DNA of 64,000 nucleotides from Lysobacter sp. cf310. GTDB lineage: Bacteria > Pseudomonadota > Gammaproteobacteria > Xanthomonadales > Xanthomonadaceae. Under the pieces are notes generated by a model. That model was not told where the DNA came from and did not search any database. It saw nothing but the letters and a program-made list of their open reading frames with translations. The stretch spans positions 555,215-619,214 of the forward strand of contig NZ_FOSS01000003.1 of assembly GCF_900114355.1 (NCBI RefSeq). Reading direction: 5' to 3'. Positions 22,856 through 31,420 of this stretch are shown in pieces (positions within the stretch are counted from its first letter, which is position 1; each line of letters begins with the position of its first letter). Both the position numbers and the translations under genes were made by a program.

Positions 22856-23785
22856 TCAGCCGCCGCGCTGGCTCGCGAGCTCGGCGATGCGGGCGTGGTG
22901 CTCGACCAGATCGCCGCGCTCGGCGACGAAGATGCCCATCTGCCCGACCTTGAACTCGACCCAGGCCAGCGGCAGCTCGGGCAGCAACTCGACCAGGGCG
23001 CGCTCGGCCTCGCCGACTTCGCAGATCAGCAGCCCGTGCTCGCTCAGATGGTCCGGGGCGTCGCGCAGGATGCGCAGGGCCAGGTCCAGGCCGTCGTCGC
23101 CCGCGCGCAGGCCCAGTTCGGGCTCGTAGGAGTATTCCTTGGGCAGCGCGTCGGTCTCGTCGTTGGTGACGTAGGGCGGATTGGTCACGATCAGGTCGTA
23201 GACCTCGCCCTGCAGGCCGTCGAACAGGTCCGACGTGCGCAGCTCGACGTTGTCGGCGTGCAGGCGGGCCTTGTTCTCGGCCGCCAGCGCCAGCGCGTCG
23301 TCGTTGATGTCGGCGCCGTGCACCTGCCAATCGGGGTGGTAGTGCGCGGTCGCGATCGCGATGCAGCCCGAACCGGTGCACAGGTCCAGCGCGCGCTCGA
23401 CCTGGCGGCCGCCCAGCCAGGGCTCGAAACCCGACTCGATCAGCTCGGCGATCGGCGAACGCGGCACCAGAGCGCGGCGGTCGCTCTTGAAGCTCAGGCC
23501 CGCGAACCAGGCCTCGCCAGTCAGGTAGGCGGCCGGGATGCGCTCGCCGATGCGGCGCTCGAACAGCGCCAGCACCGCATCCTTCTCCTCCGTGGTCACC
23601 TTGGAGGCGCCGTACACCGGGCTCAGGTCGTGCGGCAGGTGCAGCGCGTGCAGGACCAGCTGGGTGGCCTCGTCCAGGGCGTTGTCGTAGCTGTGACCAA
23701 AGGTCAGCCCGGCCCCATTGAAGCGACTGGCGCCGTAGCGGATCAGGTCGATGACGGTCAGTTGCTCGAAGGTGACGGAAGGCAC
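22856..23785 (-). CDS. prmB: Ribosomal protein L3 N5-glutamine methyltransferase
   Basis: Methylates the glutamine side chain of ribosomal protein L3 using SAM. The 309-aa protein has motif I LDLCTGSGCIAIA (134-146), ADIN as the acidic SAM-ribose contact and the NPPY substrate loop (202-205). The N-terminal helical region starting TVIDLIRYGASRF is typical of PrmB rather than PrmC. A perfect minus-strand TATAAT lies 31 nt upstream of the ATG. Confidence 0.93.
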   Translation of the reverse strand: MPSVTFEQLTVIDLIRYGASRFNGAGLTFGHSYDNALDEATQLVLHALHLPHDLSPVYGASKVTTEEKDAVLALFERRIGERIPAAYLTGEAWFAGLSFKSDRRALVPRSPIAELIESGFEPWLGGRQVERALDLCTGSGCIAIATAHYHPDWQVHGADINDDALALAAENKARLHADNVELRTSDLFDGLQGEVYDLIVTNPPYVTNDETDALPKEYSYEPELGLRAGDDGLDLALRILRDAPDHLSEHGLLICEVGEAERALVELLPELPLAWVEFKVGQMGIFVAERGDLVEHHARIAELASQRGG

Positions 23786-23815
23786 GGCGGATCCGGAAAC
23801 GTAGCAGGGCCGCGC

Positions 23816-23821
23816 ATTATA
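23816..23821 (-). promoter_or_regulatory. Candidate -10 box for prmB
   Basis: Minus-strand TATAAT, a perfect sigma-70 -10 sequence, 31-36 nt upstream of the prmB ATG in very GC-rich surroundings. No good TTGACA-like -35 is seen at 16-18 nt, so the assignment rests on the -10 alone. Confidence 0.45.
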
Positions 23822-23899
23822 GCGGCCCGCCGCCCGGCCACGGCCGCCGTGCTCCGGCCGGAGCGGGCTCGCGGCCCTGTATCGCCCCGCCCGCGGCGC

Positions 23900-24430
23900 T
23901 TACAGCCTCAATTCGTAGGACGCGGCATCCGCCTGCGCGGCCACCGCCGACACCAGCGACCGGTAGACCATCGCCCCGACCGCGACCTGCGCGGCGCCGG
24001 CCAGCAGCAACAAGCCGAACACCAGCCCGGTCTCGGGCACATGCAGGGGCAGCTCCATCATCAGCGGCAGACTGACCATGGCCAGCCCGAGCAGCCAGGC
24101 GATCGCGACCAGCTTCCTGGCCGCCCGCAAGGACCGCGCGCCGACCGCCGCCGCGCCCTGCCCCGTACCGTCCAACAGTCGCCGGCCCGCCAGCGCCACC
24201 AGACAGGTCGCCAGCACCGAGGCCCGAATCTGCAGCATCCCGGCGGTGATCGCGCCCCACTTGGACAACTCGACGACGTTCAGGTTGGTCCCGCTGATCC
24301 CCAGCACCGCAACCGCGATCGCCAGCAGCAGCACCGCGAAGCCGGCCAACACCCCGCCCTCGACCATGCGCGCGGAGGCGGACCAGTCGAAATCCGGGGT
24401 GGTGCCTGGGTTTGGGTCTCTTGGGGTCAT
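23900..24430 (-). CDS. Hypothetical membrane protein, four helices
   Basis: A 176-aa protein I do not recognise. After a hydrophilic N-terminus of about 22 residues it has four hydrophobic segments at about 25-47, 58-82, 106-126 and 132-160. The tail (AQADAASYELRL) is short. There are no charged active-site-like motifs. It lies at the border between the housekeeping prmB side and the lower-GC DUF4189 cluster, with 99 bp separating it from the latter. Confidence 0.7.
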   Translation of the reverse strand: MTPRDPNPGTTPDFDWSASARMVEGGVLAGFAVLLLAIAVAVLGISGTNLNVVELSKWGAITAGMLQIRASVLATCLVALAGRRLLDGTGQGAAAVGARSLRAARKLVAIAWLLGLAMVSLPLMMELPLHVPETGLVFGLLLLAGAAQVAVGAMVYRSLVSAVAAQADAASYELRL

Positions 24431-24529
24431 GGCCTACCTCTACCCCGCATCCTCGCTTAGACGCGTTAGCTTGTCATGCCGAACAGTTTGCATCGATGCT
24501 CCGCCCGAGATTCTTAGCCAACACCCAGT

Positions 24530-25069
24530 CTATTGAATCTGCTCAGGCAGGCTGCAGGCTTTGTAATAGACCTGACAATTGTCGAAGCCCTCAGCTTTGC
24601 ACAGTTCCATCCCGCGCTGCGCAGCTATCTCGGTGGTAGCGCCTCCATGCGCTCGCGAGTAACCGGTCGCGGCGATGACCACTGCACACTGGTTGTCGTA
24701 TATCAGATTCACCCTACAGTCCAGGCCTCCCTTAGCCCGGCAGTCCGCTAACGCCGCACTCTTCGCCCTGCGCTTGCTGCTACTGGCAACCGCAATTCCC
24801 AACCCCACGTTGCTGACCCCGTAGTCGAACGCGATCGCGCCCCAACGACTTGCCCAGCGTGGCCCGCCATCTTGCGGCTCAGTATTGTCGGTACTAGTGG
24901 ATCGCGGCAGACAGTTGATGACCCCTTGCTCAGGTCCCGGGGCCTGGTAGTAGCCTTCGGGGCACTTACCCTCGCCCGACGCCTGTGTGCTCGCGCACAA
25001 CAGAAATAAGAAAAAGCGTCGTCGATAACGACGCATTCTTCTCTCAACAGCTTGAGCAGAACACTTCAC
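24530..25069 (-). CDS. Secreted DUF4189 protein, paralogue A
   Basis: A 179-aa protein with a basic n-region and hydrophobic core (MRRYRRRFFLFLLCASTQASG), a likely Sec signal. It is followed by CPEGYYQAPGPEQGVINC and a DUF4189-type domain with WASRWGAIAFD, a Lys/Arg-rich helix and IYDNQCAVVIA. The mature part has eight cysteines in positions shared with the two neighbours. The GTG at 25069 overlaps the paralogue B stop (GTGA); an ATG at 25036 gives a tidier signal peptide and is an alternative. Function unknown. Last gene of a minus-strand run that begins with the virB5-like gene. Confidence 0.82.
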   Translation of the reverse strand: MKCSAQAVERRMRRYRRRFFLFLLCASTQASGEGKCPEGYYQAPGPEQGVINCLPRSTSTDNTEPQDGGPRWASRWGAIAFDYGVSNVGLGIAVASSSKRRAKSAALADCRAKGGLDCRVNLIYDNQCAVVIAATGYSRAHGGATTEIAAQRGMELCKAEGFDNCQVYYKACSLPEQIQ

Positions 25070-25554
25070 CTGATTCGAACTGGAAGGCTACAACCGGAAT
25101 AGTAGACTCGGCACCCTGCGTCGAGCTCGCCGCACCTCTTCATTCCAACCTCTGTTGCGACCCGAACTGACTCCGCGCCTTGCGACAAGTACTTGAAATC
25201 ACCAGTGATCATCACCGCGCATTGATTGTAGTAGACCAGATCAACCTTGCAGGCCTGGCCGCCACGGGCCTTGCATTGAGCGAGCGCTTCCTTCTGTGCC
25301 GCCCGCTTTCTCGGTATGTCGGAAGCCGCGCCGAACGCAGCATTGGCGCCATCGGTTGCAATCGCTCCCCAACGCGTGGCCCACTTTGGACCGGACCCAA
25401 CCGACTCCGCCCCTCCATCCGGAATTGGAGCGCAGCCTAGTACGCCGGGACCGTTCTGAGGATAAAAGCCTGGCGGGCAGGTGCCTCCTTCCGCCCGAGC
25501 CATACCTACCGGCCCAACGACTAGCAGCAAGAGGACAATGAGTGGAATCTTCAT
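25066..25554 (-). CDS. Secreted DUF4189 protein, paralogue B
   Basis: 162 aa, with a clear signal peptide (MKIPLIVLLLLVVGPVGMARA, cleavage before EGG). The mature part is CPPGFYPQNGPG...GCAP, then KWATRWGAIATD, a basic helix and VYYNQCAVMI. It keeps the eight cysteines of its neighbours but is the most divergent: the GYSR-HGGAT block of A and C is replaced by FKYLSQGAES. Its stop overlaps the GTG start of paralogue A. The 148-bp gap before paralogue C shows no gene. Confidence 0.82.
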   Translation of the reverse strand: MKIPLIVLLLLVVGPVGMARAEGGTCPPGFYPQNGPGVLGCAPIPDGGAESVGSGPKWATRWGAIATDGANAAFGAASDIPRKRAAQKEALAQCKARGGQACKVDLVYYNQCAVMITGDFKYLSQGAESVRVATEVGMKRCGELDAGCRVYYSGCSLPVRIR

Positions 25555-25702
25555 CGGCGATTTCCACTTGATTTAATGACTTCATCCCGTCCTGGCTGGC
25601 TGCTTGCAACACCGCAGGGAGTATTTGCGGGATTGTTGAATGCCCGGGTTCTCACTGTCTCTATCCGCTTCGAAACGTCGAACTGCGCTTGCGCAGGGAA
25701 AT

Positions 25703-26206
25703 TTACTGTATCTGCTGAGGCAGGCTGCAGGCCTTGTAATAGACTTGGCATTGACTAGTCCCAGCCTCATTACACATCTTCAAACCTCGTGTTGCTGCAA
25801 TCTCTACAGTTGCTCCACCGTGTGACCTCGAGTAGCCCACGCCAGCAATGACGACGGCACATTGATTGTCGTATATCAGGCTGATCTCACACTTCTGCCC
25901 GCCTTTCCCTCGGCACTCCGCCAACGCCGCTTGTATTGCTTTGCGCTTGCTGCTCATTGCCGCAGCCGCCCCTACGCCGACATTGCTTTCGCCCTCATCG
26001 ATCGCGATAGCACCCCATCGACTGGCCCAGCGTGGGCCCGCCTCGGCTTCAGAGGCGTTGTCGCCGGGAACGGGGCCGCAGTTGATGACTCCCTGAGTCG
26101 GGCCCGGCAACTGATAGTAGCCAGGGGGGCAGTTCCCCTCAGCCTCAACTTTGGTTGAGATGGCGCTGCAAGTAATCGCTAAAGCAAAGATCGCCCTCAA
26201 CTTCAT
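25703..26206 (-). CDS. Secreted DUF4189 protein, paralogue C
   Basis: 167 aa from the ATG at 26206, which is 6 nt after an AAGGAG ribosome site; two further Met codons upstream are less well placed. The signal peptide is MKLRAIFALAITCSAIS-TKVEA. The domain layout and eight cysteines match paralogue A closely, down to the ends KACSLPQQIQ versus KACSLPEQIQ, so A and C are recent duplicates. It begins about 35 bp after the virB6-like gene ends, on the same strand, and is probably co-transcribed with it. Confidence 0.84.
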   Translation of the reverse strand: MKLRAIFALAITCSAISTKVEAEGNCPPGYYQLPGPTQGVINCGPVPGDNASEAEAGPRWASRWGAIAIDEGESNVGVGAAAAMSSKRKAIQAALAECRGKGGQKCEISLIYDNQCAVVIAGVGYSRSHGGATVEIAATRGLKMCNEAGTSQCQVYYKACSLPQQIQ

Positions 26207-26241
26207 ATGCATCTCCTTGAAGCTCAATCACGGCCGTGCGC

Positions 26242-27318
26242 CTATGGAGTTCTGGGCCCTAAACCAGGCAGAGTTTGCCCACCTGTGCGACCAGAGTCAG
26301 GATTTGACGCTGCGGGCATGGGCGGTTGATAGGCAGCCCTCGCTTGCGACGTGGCTTCAGATTTGGCTTGAAAACCAGAGAAGTGGTTGAACCCTCCGAG
26401 CGTCCCCTGAAAAAACATCGCAGCCGCCGGCGGCACCGTGATGATCAGCACCGTCAGCAGCAGCCCTATCCCGCCTTGCTGCATCGCCTGGGTCGTCAGG
26501 CCTTCTACGTCTGTGCCGAGGATGCCGTTGATCGCTTTGGCCATCCACAGCGCCCCCGCCACGCGCGAAGCCAGTTCCAGCGCTATCGCGGTCACCGCGC
26601 TGAGCATGGCCATCGAGAACAAGGTGCCGAGGCCGTACATCAGCCATTTTCGGAACAGGTCCTTGGTCTGGTCGAAGATCAGGCACAGGATGAACAAGGG
26701 CCCCAGGCCGACGAACAGCGCCAGGGTGAACTTGTAGAGCAGCAGCATCGCGCCGGCCGTCATCGGCGGGCTGGCGGTGCCGAAGCCGGCGAACAGCAAC
26801 GCGCGGGCTTTTTCGTCGTACATCTGCTGGTCGCCGTCGACGATCTGGACCGCGTCGATCGCGCTCAGGGCCACCTGCATGTAGGCCAGGTTCTCGTCGA
26901 TCGCGTCGGCCGAACTGCGGTCGCTGTTGCCGGTGAACATGCCATGCACTTCGCGGTCCAGGTCCCCGGTCAGCGTCTGGTGCAAATCGCCGCCGAACAC
27001 CGACATGGTGGTGGCCACGCCGACGATCACCGCGATCCGGGTCATGCTAGTGACCAGCGCGATCATCGGCTCGCGCGACTGCCCGGTGACGATGCGATAG
27101 CCGGCGATCAGTATCCACAGCGTGACCAGGGTCAGCGCGATGCCGGTGGCCCAGGTCATGAAGCGCCCCATGAGCTCCAAGCCGAACTCATCGACCTTGA
27201 CGCTGAGGTAGTCGTTGACCAGCTTGAAGAAGGCGAACTCGCCGATGCCGGCCGCGCGCGGCGACCAGGCCTCCCACGCGGCCACAAAGCCGCTGCCCCA
27301 TTGCAACCCTGCTGGCAT
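26242..27318 (-). CDS. virB6: VirB6-like type IV secretion inner-membrane protein
   Basis: A 358-aa polytopic protein of the VirB6/TrbL class. A periplasmic N-terminal stretch is followed by helices at about 50-72 and 84-105. A ~75-residue loop and a cluster of three to four helices from about 168 to 300 follow, the last preceding VPPAAAMFFQGTLGGFN. The tail is Pro/Gly-rich. VirB6 forms part of the inner-membrane channel of T4SSs. An AGGAAG ribosome site precedes the ATG. It follows the virB5-like gene by 65 bp. No other vir or trb genes are in the window. Confidence 0.85.
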   Translation of the reverse strand: MPAGLQWGSGFVAAWEAWSPRAAGIGEFAFFKLVNDYLSVKVDEFGLELMGRFMTWATGIALTLVTLWILIAGYRIVTGQSREPMIALVTSMTRIAVIVGVATTMSVFGGDLHQTLTGDLDREVHGMFTGNSDRSSADAIDENLAYMQVALSAIDAVQIVDGDQQMYDEKARALLFAGFGTASPPMTAGAMLLLYKFTLALFVGLGPLFILCLIFDQTKDLFRKWLMYGLGTLFSMAMLSAVTAIALELASRVAGALWMAKAINGILGTDVEGLTTQAMQQGGIGLLLTVLIITVPPAAAMFFQGTLGGFNHFSGFQAKSEATSQARAAYQPPMPAASNPDSGRTGGQTLPGLGPRTP

Positions 27319-27383
27319 CGTTAGCTTCCTGCTGGGGCCAAGCCCCGTTCGATGAAATGCGATTCGCCCGCGCTACCGGCGAC

Positions 27384-28184
27384 TCAGGGCTTCAGAGCGG
27401 CTTTGAGCGCAGCGGCCTGGACGACCTGACCGACGATGCCGCCCATGCCCTGTCCCTTCTTGCCGCGCATCGCGCGCTTGGCCAGCCGTGCCTGATCCCA
27501 CTTCAAGGACTCGATATAGCTTTGGTAGGCGGTCATGCGGGCCTGCCAGTAATCGAGATCCATCGAAGTGCGCGCCACGAAACGCTGGACCTCGTTGTCG
27601 TTGGCCGCCAACGCCCCTTGCTCGTCGCCGACCTGGTCGCGCTGCCGCTGCACGTCCTGGAACTCGCGATTGCGCTTCATCAGCGTCTTGAGCATGCGCA
27701 CGGACTCGTTGTACTTGGCGTTCTCGGCCTGGACCATGCGCTCGCAGATCTTCTGCTGTTCGTCCAGCACCTTGCCGTCCATCTTCGGCTGCGCAGCCGC
27801 GAACACGCCCGTCAACAGACCGCGCGCGCCACCCTCGCCGTTGCCTTTCTCGGGACAGCTATCCGCCATCCCGTAGTTCAGATCGCGCTCGGGAAAGGTG
27901 TCTTCCATCTGCGGATCGCCCATGTTCAGGCGCTGCAGACGGATCAACTGCTGTTGATAGTGCTTGTACGTTTCGGTGTAGGACTTGTAGGTCTCGCCCC
28001 AGCGCTGGGCCTGAAGACCGAACTCCTTGGCATCCGCGAAGGTTTGCTTGATCTGGCCCATGATCAGGCCCGGGTCCTCGACTACGACTTGCGCCGCAAC
28101 GGGCCCTGACGCCAGGCCGCAAACGGCCAGCAAGGCGATCGTACAGCGGCGCTTGCGCGACAAAGACGGGAAACTCCATTTCAT
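27384..28184 (-). CDS. virB5: VirB5-like type IV secretion pilus-associated protein
   Basis: 266 aa with a signal peptide (MKWSFPSLSRKRRC...GPVAAQ). The mature protein is long-helical, with segments such as FGLQAQRWGETYKSYTETY and a basic C-terminal region ending VVQAAALKAALKP. This helical hairpin architecture, secretion signal and position immediately before virB6 match VirB5/TrbJ minor pilins. I start at 28184 because GAGAGG lies about 9 nt upstream; the open frame continues to 28259. The identification rests on architecture and neighbour more than on a sharp motif. Confidence 0.78.
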   Translation of the reverse strand: MKWSFPSLSRKRRCTIALLAVCGLASGPVAAQVVVEDPGLIMGQIKQTFADAKEFGLQAQRWGETYKSYTETYKHYQQQLIRLQRLNMGDPQMEDTFPERDLNYGMADSCPEKGNGEGGARGLLTGVFAAAQPKMDGKVLDEQQKICERMVQAENAKYNESVRMLKTLMKRNREFQDVQRQRDQVGDEQGALAANDNEVQRFVARTSMDLDYWQARMTAYQSYIESLKWDQARLAKRAMRGKKGQGMGGIVGQVVQAAALKAALKP

Positions 28185-28676
28185 CGTATTCATCCTCTCG
28201 CGATTCATTTCGCGACCGGCCTGATGCCAAAAAATAATGCGCAATTTATACACAAACATTCACCCACACAGATCGCGACAGAAACCATCCACAACGCGAT
28301 CACGGTCACATTAGCGCGGGTTTTCAGCGGCAGTGCAAGAGGTGTTTTCCACTAGGCGGAGACGCTATTCAGTGATGCGCGGACTATCTACGGATAATGC
28401 GTGCCATATCACACTAATAATCACCAAACCCCGCAACATGAATATCAAAAATAAGAATTACTAACTCACAATCTAAGCAAGAGCGGACACCACTGGTATT
28501 TGCCTTCACGACGAACGCGAACGTCGCGTACGAGCCGCTCCCTCGATGCCCAAGCGCCAGCGTCCTTGCTCGTGGGCCTGAAGACGGACCGCCCCCCGCC
28601 CGCTGCGGCGCTATGCCGCACCCGTCCCGCACGGCCGGCCCGGTATCATGGTTGGGATACCCCTGTCGGACCGGCC
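28185..28676. other. Gene-free, AT-richer gap between virB5 and SCO1 genes
   Basis: About 490 bp between divergent genes, noticeably richer in A/T than the rest of the window between about 28220 and 28500 (for example CCAAAAAATAATGCGC and ATCAAAAATAAGAATTAC). It must contain promoters for both sides. The small open frames inside lack ribosome sites and coding character. I see no tRNA, repeat or insertion sequence. Confidence 0.6.
28244..28250 (-). promoter_or_regulatory. Candidate -10 element for the virB5-virB6-DUF4189 run
   Basis: Minus-strand TATAAAT, 60 nt upstream of the chosen virB5 ATG, inside an A/T-rich patch. The -35 region is weak. It is the best promoter-like sequence upstream of the whole minus-strand cluster. 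Confidence 0.35.
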
Positions 28677-29321
28677 ATGTTCAATCGCACCACCGTCCTC
28701 GTCCTCGTCGCCGCGCTGGCCGCTGCGCTCGGCCTGTGGGCCGCACAACGCCACTTCGGTACGGCCGCGCCTTCGCAGTGGCCGCAGACCCAGGCCGTGC
28801 GCCTGTTCGCGCCGCCGCGCGAGCTGCCGGCCTACTCATTGCGCCAGTCCGATGGCACCGCCTTGGTGCCGGGCGAGCTCAAGGGCCACTGGACCCTGGT
28901 GTTCCTGGGCTTCACCCATTGCCCCGACATCTGCCCGACCACCCTGGGCGAGATGGCGCAGGCGCAGAAGCAGTGGGCCTCGATCCCGGAAGCGCTGCGT
29001 CCGCGCGTGCTGTTCGTGTCGGTCGATCCGGAACGCGACACGCCCGACCGTATCGGCGAGTACGCCCATGCCTTCCACAAGGACACCCTGGCCGCGACCG
29101 CGGATCTGCCGGCGCTGGAGCGCTTCGCCAAATCGCTGAGCATGGTGTTCGCCAAGGTGCCGCCGCCCGAAGGCGTGCCGGCCAATCAGTACTCGGTCGA
29201 TCACAGCGCCTCGATGGCGGTACTGGACCCGCAGGGCCGCATGGCCGGACTGATCCAGCCGCCGCTGGATCCCAAGGCCATCGCCGCCGACATGGCCGCC
29301 CTGACCGAGGCCATGCCGTGA
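28677..29321 (+). CDS. SCO1/SenC-family copper chaperone
   Basis: A 214-aa membrane-anchored thioredoxin-fold protein, with one N-terminal helix ([17 protein letters not shown]). The copper site is the CPDIC pair in [16 protein letters not shown] and a distal histidine in SVDHSAS. SCO proteins deliver copper to cytochrome c oxidase or act as periplasmic thiol reductants. The ATG at 28677 follows a TATCAT-like -10 at about 28644. Its stop overlaps the psd GTG start (GTGA). Confidence 0.92.
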   Translation: MFNRTTVLVLVAALAAALGLWAAQRHFGTAAPSQWPQTQAVRLFAPPRELPAYSLRQSDGTALVPGELKGHWTLVFLGFTHCPDICPTTLGEMAQAQKQWASIPEALRPRVLFVSVDPERDTPDRIGEYAHAFHKDTLAATADLPALERFAKSLSMVFAKVPPPEGVPANQYSVDHSASMAVLDPQGRMAGLIQPPLDPKAIAADMAALTEAMP

Positions 29322-30163
29322 GCCTGCTGACCACCTTCACCTACGTGCTGCCGCACCGCGCGCTGTCGTCGATCGCGCGCGCCCTGGCCTACTCCAGCCG
29401 CCCGGCGGTCAGCCAGTGGCTGATCGATACGGTCACGCGCAAGTTCGGCGTCGACCTGTCCGAGGCGGCCGAATCCGATCCGCGCGCCTACCCGACCTTC
29501 AACGCCTTCTTCACCCGCGCGCTCAAGCCGGGCGCGCGCGTGGCCGATGCCGATCCGCGCAGCCTGCTGATGCCGGCCGACGGACGCATCAGCCAATGCG
29601 GGCCGATCGTGGACGGCGACATCTTCCAGGCCAAGGGCCAGTCCTTCACCGCCGCCGAGTTGCTGGGCGACGATGCGGCGGCCGAGCCGTTCGAGAACGG
29701 CGTGTACGCGACCGTGTACCTGTCGCCGAAGGACTATCACCGCGTGCACATGCCCTGGGCCGGCACCCTGCGCGAAACCGTGCACGTGCCGGGGCGTTTG
29801 TTCTCGGTCGGTCCGGACGCGGTGCGCAACGTGCCGCGCCTGTTCGCGCGCAACGAACGCCTGGTCTGCCACTTCGATACCGACTTCGGCCCGATGGCGG
29901 TGGTGATGGTGGGCGCGCTGCTGGTCTCCGGCGTGGAAACGGTGTGGAGCGGCGTCGAGATTCCGCGCTACGCCGACACCGTGACGGTCAAGGACTATCG
30001 CGGCGCCGGCATCGCGCTGGACCGTTTCGCCGAAATGGCCCGCTTCAACTACGGCTCGACCGTGATCGTGCTGCTGCCGCCGGGCGTGGCCACGCTGTCG
30101 CCGACGCTGGCCGCGGAGACGGCGGTGTGGCTCGGGCAGGCGCTGGCCACTCGGACCGACTGA
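29318..30163 (+). CDS. psd: Phosphatidylserine decarboxylase proenzyme
   Basis: Makes phosphatidylethanolamine from phosphatidylserine at the inner membrane. The 281-aa proenzyme has the conserved aspartate in MPADGRIS, the histidine in [11 protein letters not shown] and the self-cleavage GST motif in [11 protein letters not shown] (YGST instead of the Escherichia coli LGST). Cleavage generates the pyruvoyl cofactor. The start is GTG at 29318, coupled to the SCO1 stop; the frame is open upstream in the shadow of SCO1 but that part is not homologous. Confidence 0.96.
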   Translation: MSLLTTFTYVLPHRALSSIARALAYSSRPAVSQWLIDTVTRKFGVDLSEAAESDPRAYPTFNAFFTRALKPGARVADADPRSLLMPADGRISQCGPIVDGDIFQAKGQSFTAAELLGDDAAAEPFENGVYATVYLSPKDYHRVHMPWAGTLRETVHVPGRLFSVGPDAVRNVPRLFARNERLVCHFDTDFGPMAVVMVGALLVSGVETVWSGVEIPRYADTVTVKDYRGAGIALDRFAEMARFNYGSTVIVLLPPGVATLSPTLAAETAVWLGQALATRTD

Positions 30164-30176
30164 AGACGCCGGCGCG

Positions 30177-30207
30177 CCAACCCCTCTCCGCAGCGGAGAG
30201 GGGTTGG
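30177..30207. terminator. Perfect palindrome between convergent psd and HAF-repeat genes (repeat copy 2)
   Basis: A 14-bp perfect stem (CCAACCCCTCTCCG and its complement) with a CAG loop, positioned 3' to both convergent genes. It shares the CCAACCCCTCTCC core with the palindrome at 8526-8551, so it is both a probable bidirectional terminator and a member of a dispersed repeat family. Confidence 0.65.
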
Positions 30208-30223
30208 GCCAATACCAACAAAC

Positions 30224-31420
30224 TCAGTAGATCGGCGTAGCCACATAGGCCATGCCGGCGCCGGTCTGCGGATTGATCGCTTGTCCGCTGATGCGGCCGA
30301 AATCGTCGATGTCGGTCGCGGTGGTCAGGCGCGGGCCGTCGGCCGGGAAATCCGCGATCAGATCGCGCAGACGATGGACGCCGCCATCGCGCCACAGCAC
30401 CGCATCGCACGCCGACATGCTGGCATCCGTGCAGGAACGGCCCACCGCGTGCCGCCACAGGTTCAAGCCGTTGGCCTGCGCATTGAGATGGCCGGCCAGC
30501 TTCGGCAGCGCGCGCATGCCGCCATGGCGCGTCCACAGGAACGCGCCCCAGTCCGGCGCGCCTTCGTCGGTGAGCGACTGATTGCCGAAGCCGACCACGT
30601 CGCCCTGCGGATTGATCGCCATCGGCGTGTTCCAGGCCGCGCCGCCGATATCACCCAGCACCGTCGGTTTGCCGCGCTCCCACAACACTGCGCGTATCGC
30701 GCTGAACTTGCCGACCGCGTCGTCGCAGATGCCGGAAATACCGACCACCTGGCCGCGGTCGTTGATCGCGGTGGCGGCGCTGACCGTATCGCCAGCCGCC
30801 ACCACCGGCGGCAGCTCCTTGATGCGGTTACGGCGCGGTTCCCACAACGCGGCGCGGAACTGGAACTTCTGCGGCAGCGTGCAGCCGACCGGGTCGCGCA
30901 CCGTGGTCTCGGCCCAGCCCACGACCTGGCCGAAATTGTTGGCGCCGGTGGCGAAGCCATGGGTGCCGCCGAAGGTCGGCAAGGCCCGCATATGCCCGTC
31001 CTCCCAGACGAAGCCCAGGCATTGGTAGCGCGGGCCACCGGCCGGTCGCGCCAGCAGGAAGGCCGAGCAGCTCCAGTCCTCGTTCTCGCTGTCGATCACA
31101 TTGGTTTCGGCGATGCCGGCGATGATGCCGCGCACGTTCTTCACCGGCCAGACCACGGCGCTCTGACGCTCCGGGCTGCCCAGGGTGCCCAGGTCGGTGA
31201 TCTGCCGGTTGCGCCAGAGCACGGCGTGACGATGCGACGGCGCCGGCGAGGTAAGCGTCGACCGGCCGGCGACCCAGCCCAGATCGTTGATGCTGGTGGC
31301 GGTGCTGGAACCGCCCAGCGACGGCAGGTAATCGATGCGGTAACGCGGCGGCGCGGCCTGGGCGGCGCCGATGGCGAACAGACTCAGACTCAACAGCGAA
31401 ACGGGCAGCGAGAGCTTCAT
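30224..31420 (-). CDS. Secreted HAF-repeat protein
   Basis: 398 aa with a signal peptide (MKLSLPVSLLSLSLFAIGAAQA). The mature protein is a series of about seven ~45-55-residue beta-type repeats. Each has a LP-x-LGG or LGTLG opening followed by ATSINDLGWVAG-like AINxxGxVVG cores, as in TGANNFGQVVGWA, TAINDRGQVVGIS and AINPQGDVVGFG. This is the HAF-repeat pattern of predicted extracellular propeller-like proteins. The role is unknown. It is not obviously linked to the T4SS genes that flank it. Confidence 0.82.
   Translation of the reverse strand: MKLSLPVSLLSLSLFAIGAAQAAPPRYRIDYLPSLGGSSTATSINDLGWVAGRSTLTSPAPSHRHAVLWRNRQITDLGTLGSPERQSAVVWPVKNVRGIIAGIAETNVIDSENEDWSCSAFLLARPAGGPRYQCLGFVWEDGHMRALPTFGGTHGFATGANNFGQVVGWAETTVRDPVGCTLPQKFQFRAALWEPRRNRIKELPPVVAAGDTVSAATAINDRGQVVGISGICDDAVGKFSAIRAVLWERGKPTVLGDIGGAAWNTPMAINPQGDVVGFGNQSLTDEGAPDWGAFLWTRHGGMRALPKLAGHLNAQANGLNLWRHAVGRSCTDASMSACDAVLWRDGGVHRLRDLIADFPADGPRLTTATDIDDFGRISGQAINPQTGAGMAYVATPIY

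Noticed and set aside
26242-28184. Conjugative plasmid or integrative element as the source of virB5/virB6
   Set aside because: No relaxase, integrase, other trb/vir genes or attachment-site repeats were found in the window; left as an open origin rather than called as an element.
28414-28632. A 72-codon minus-strand frame in the virB5-SCO1 gap
   Set aside because: No ribosome site, composition not protein-like, and it overlaps the SCO1 promoter area.
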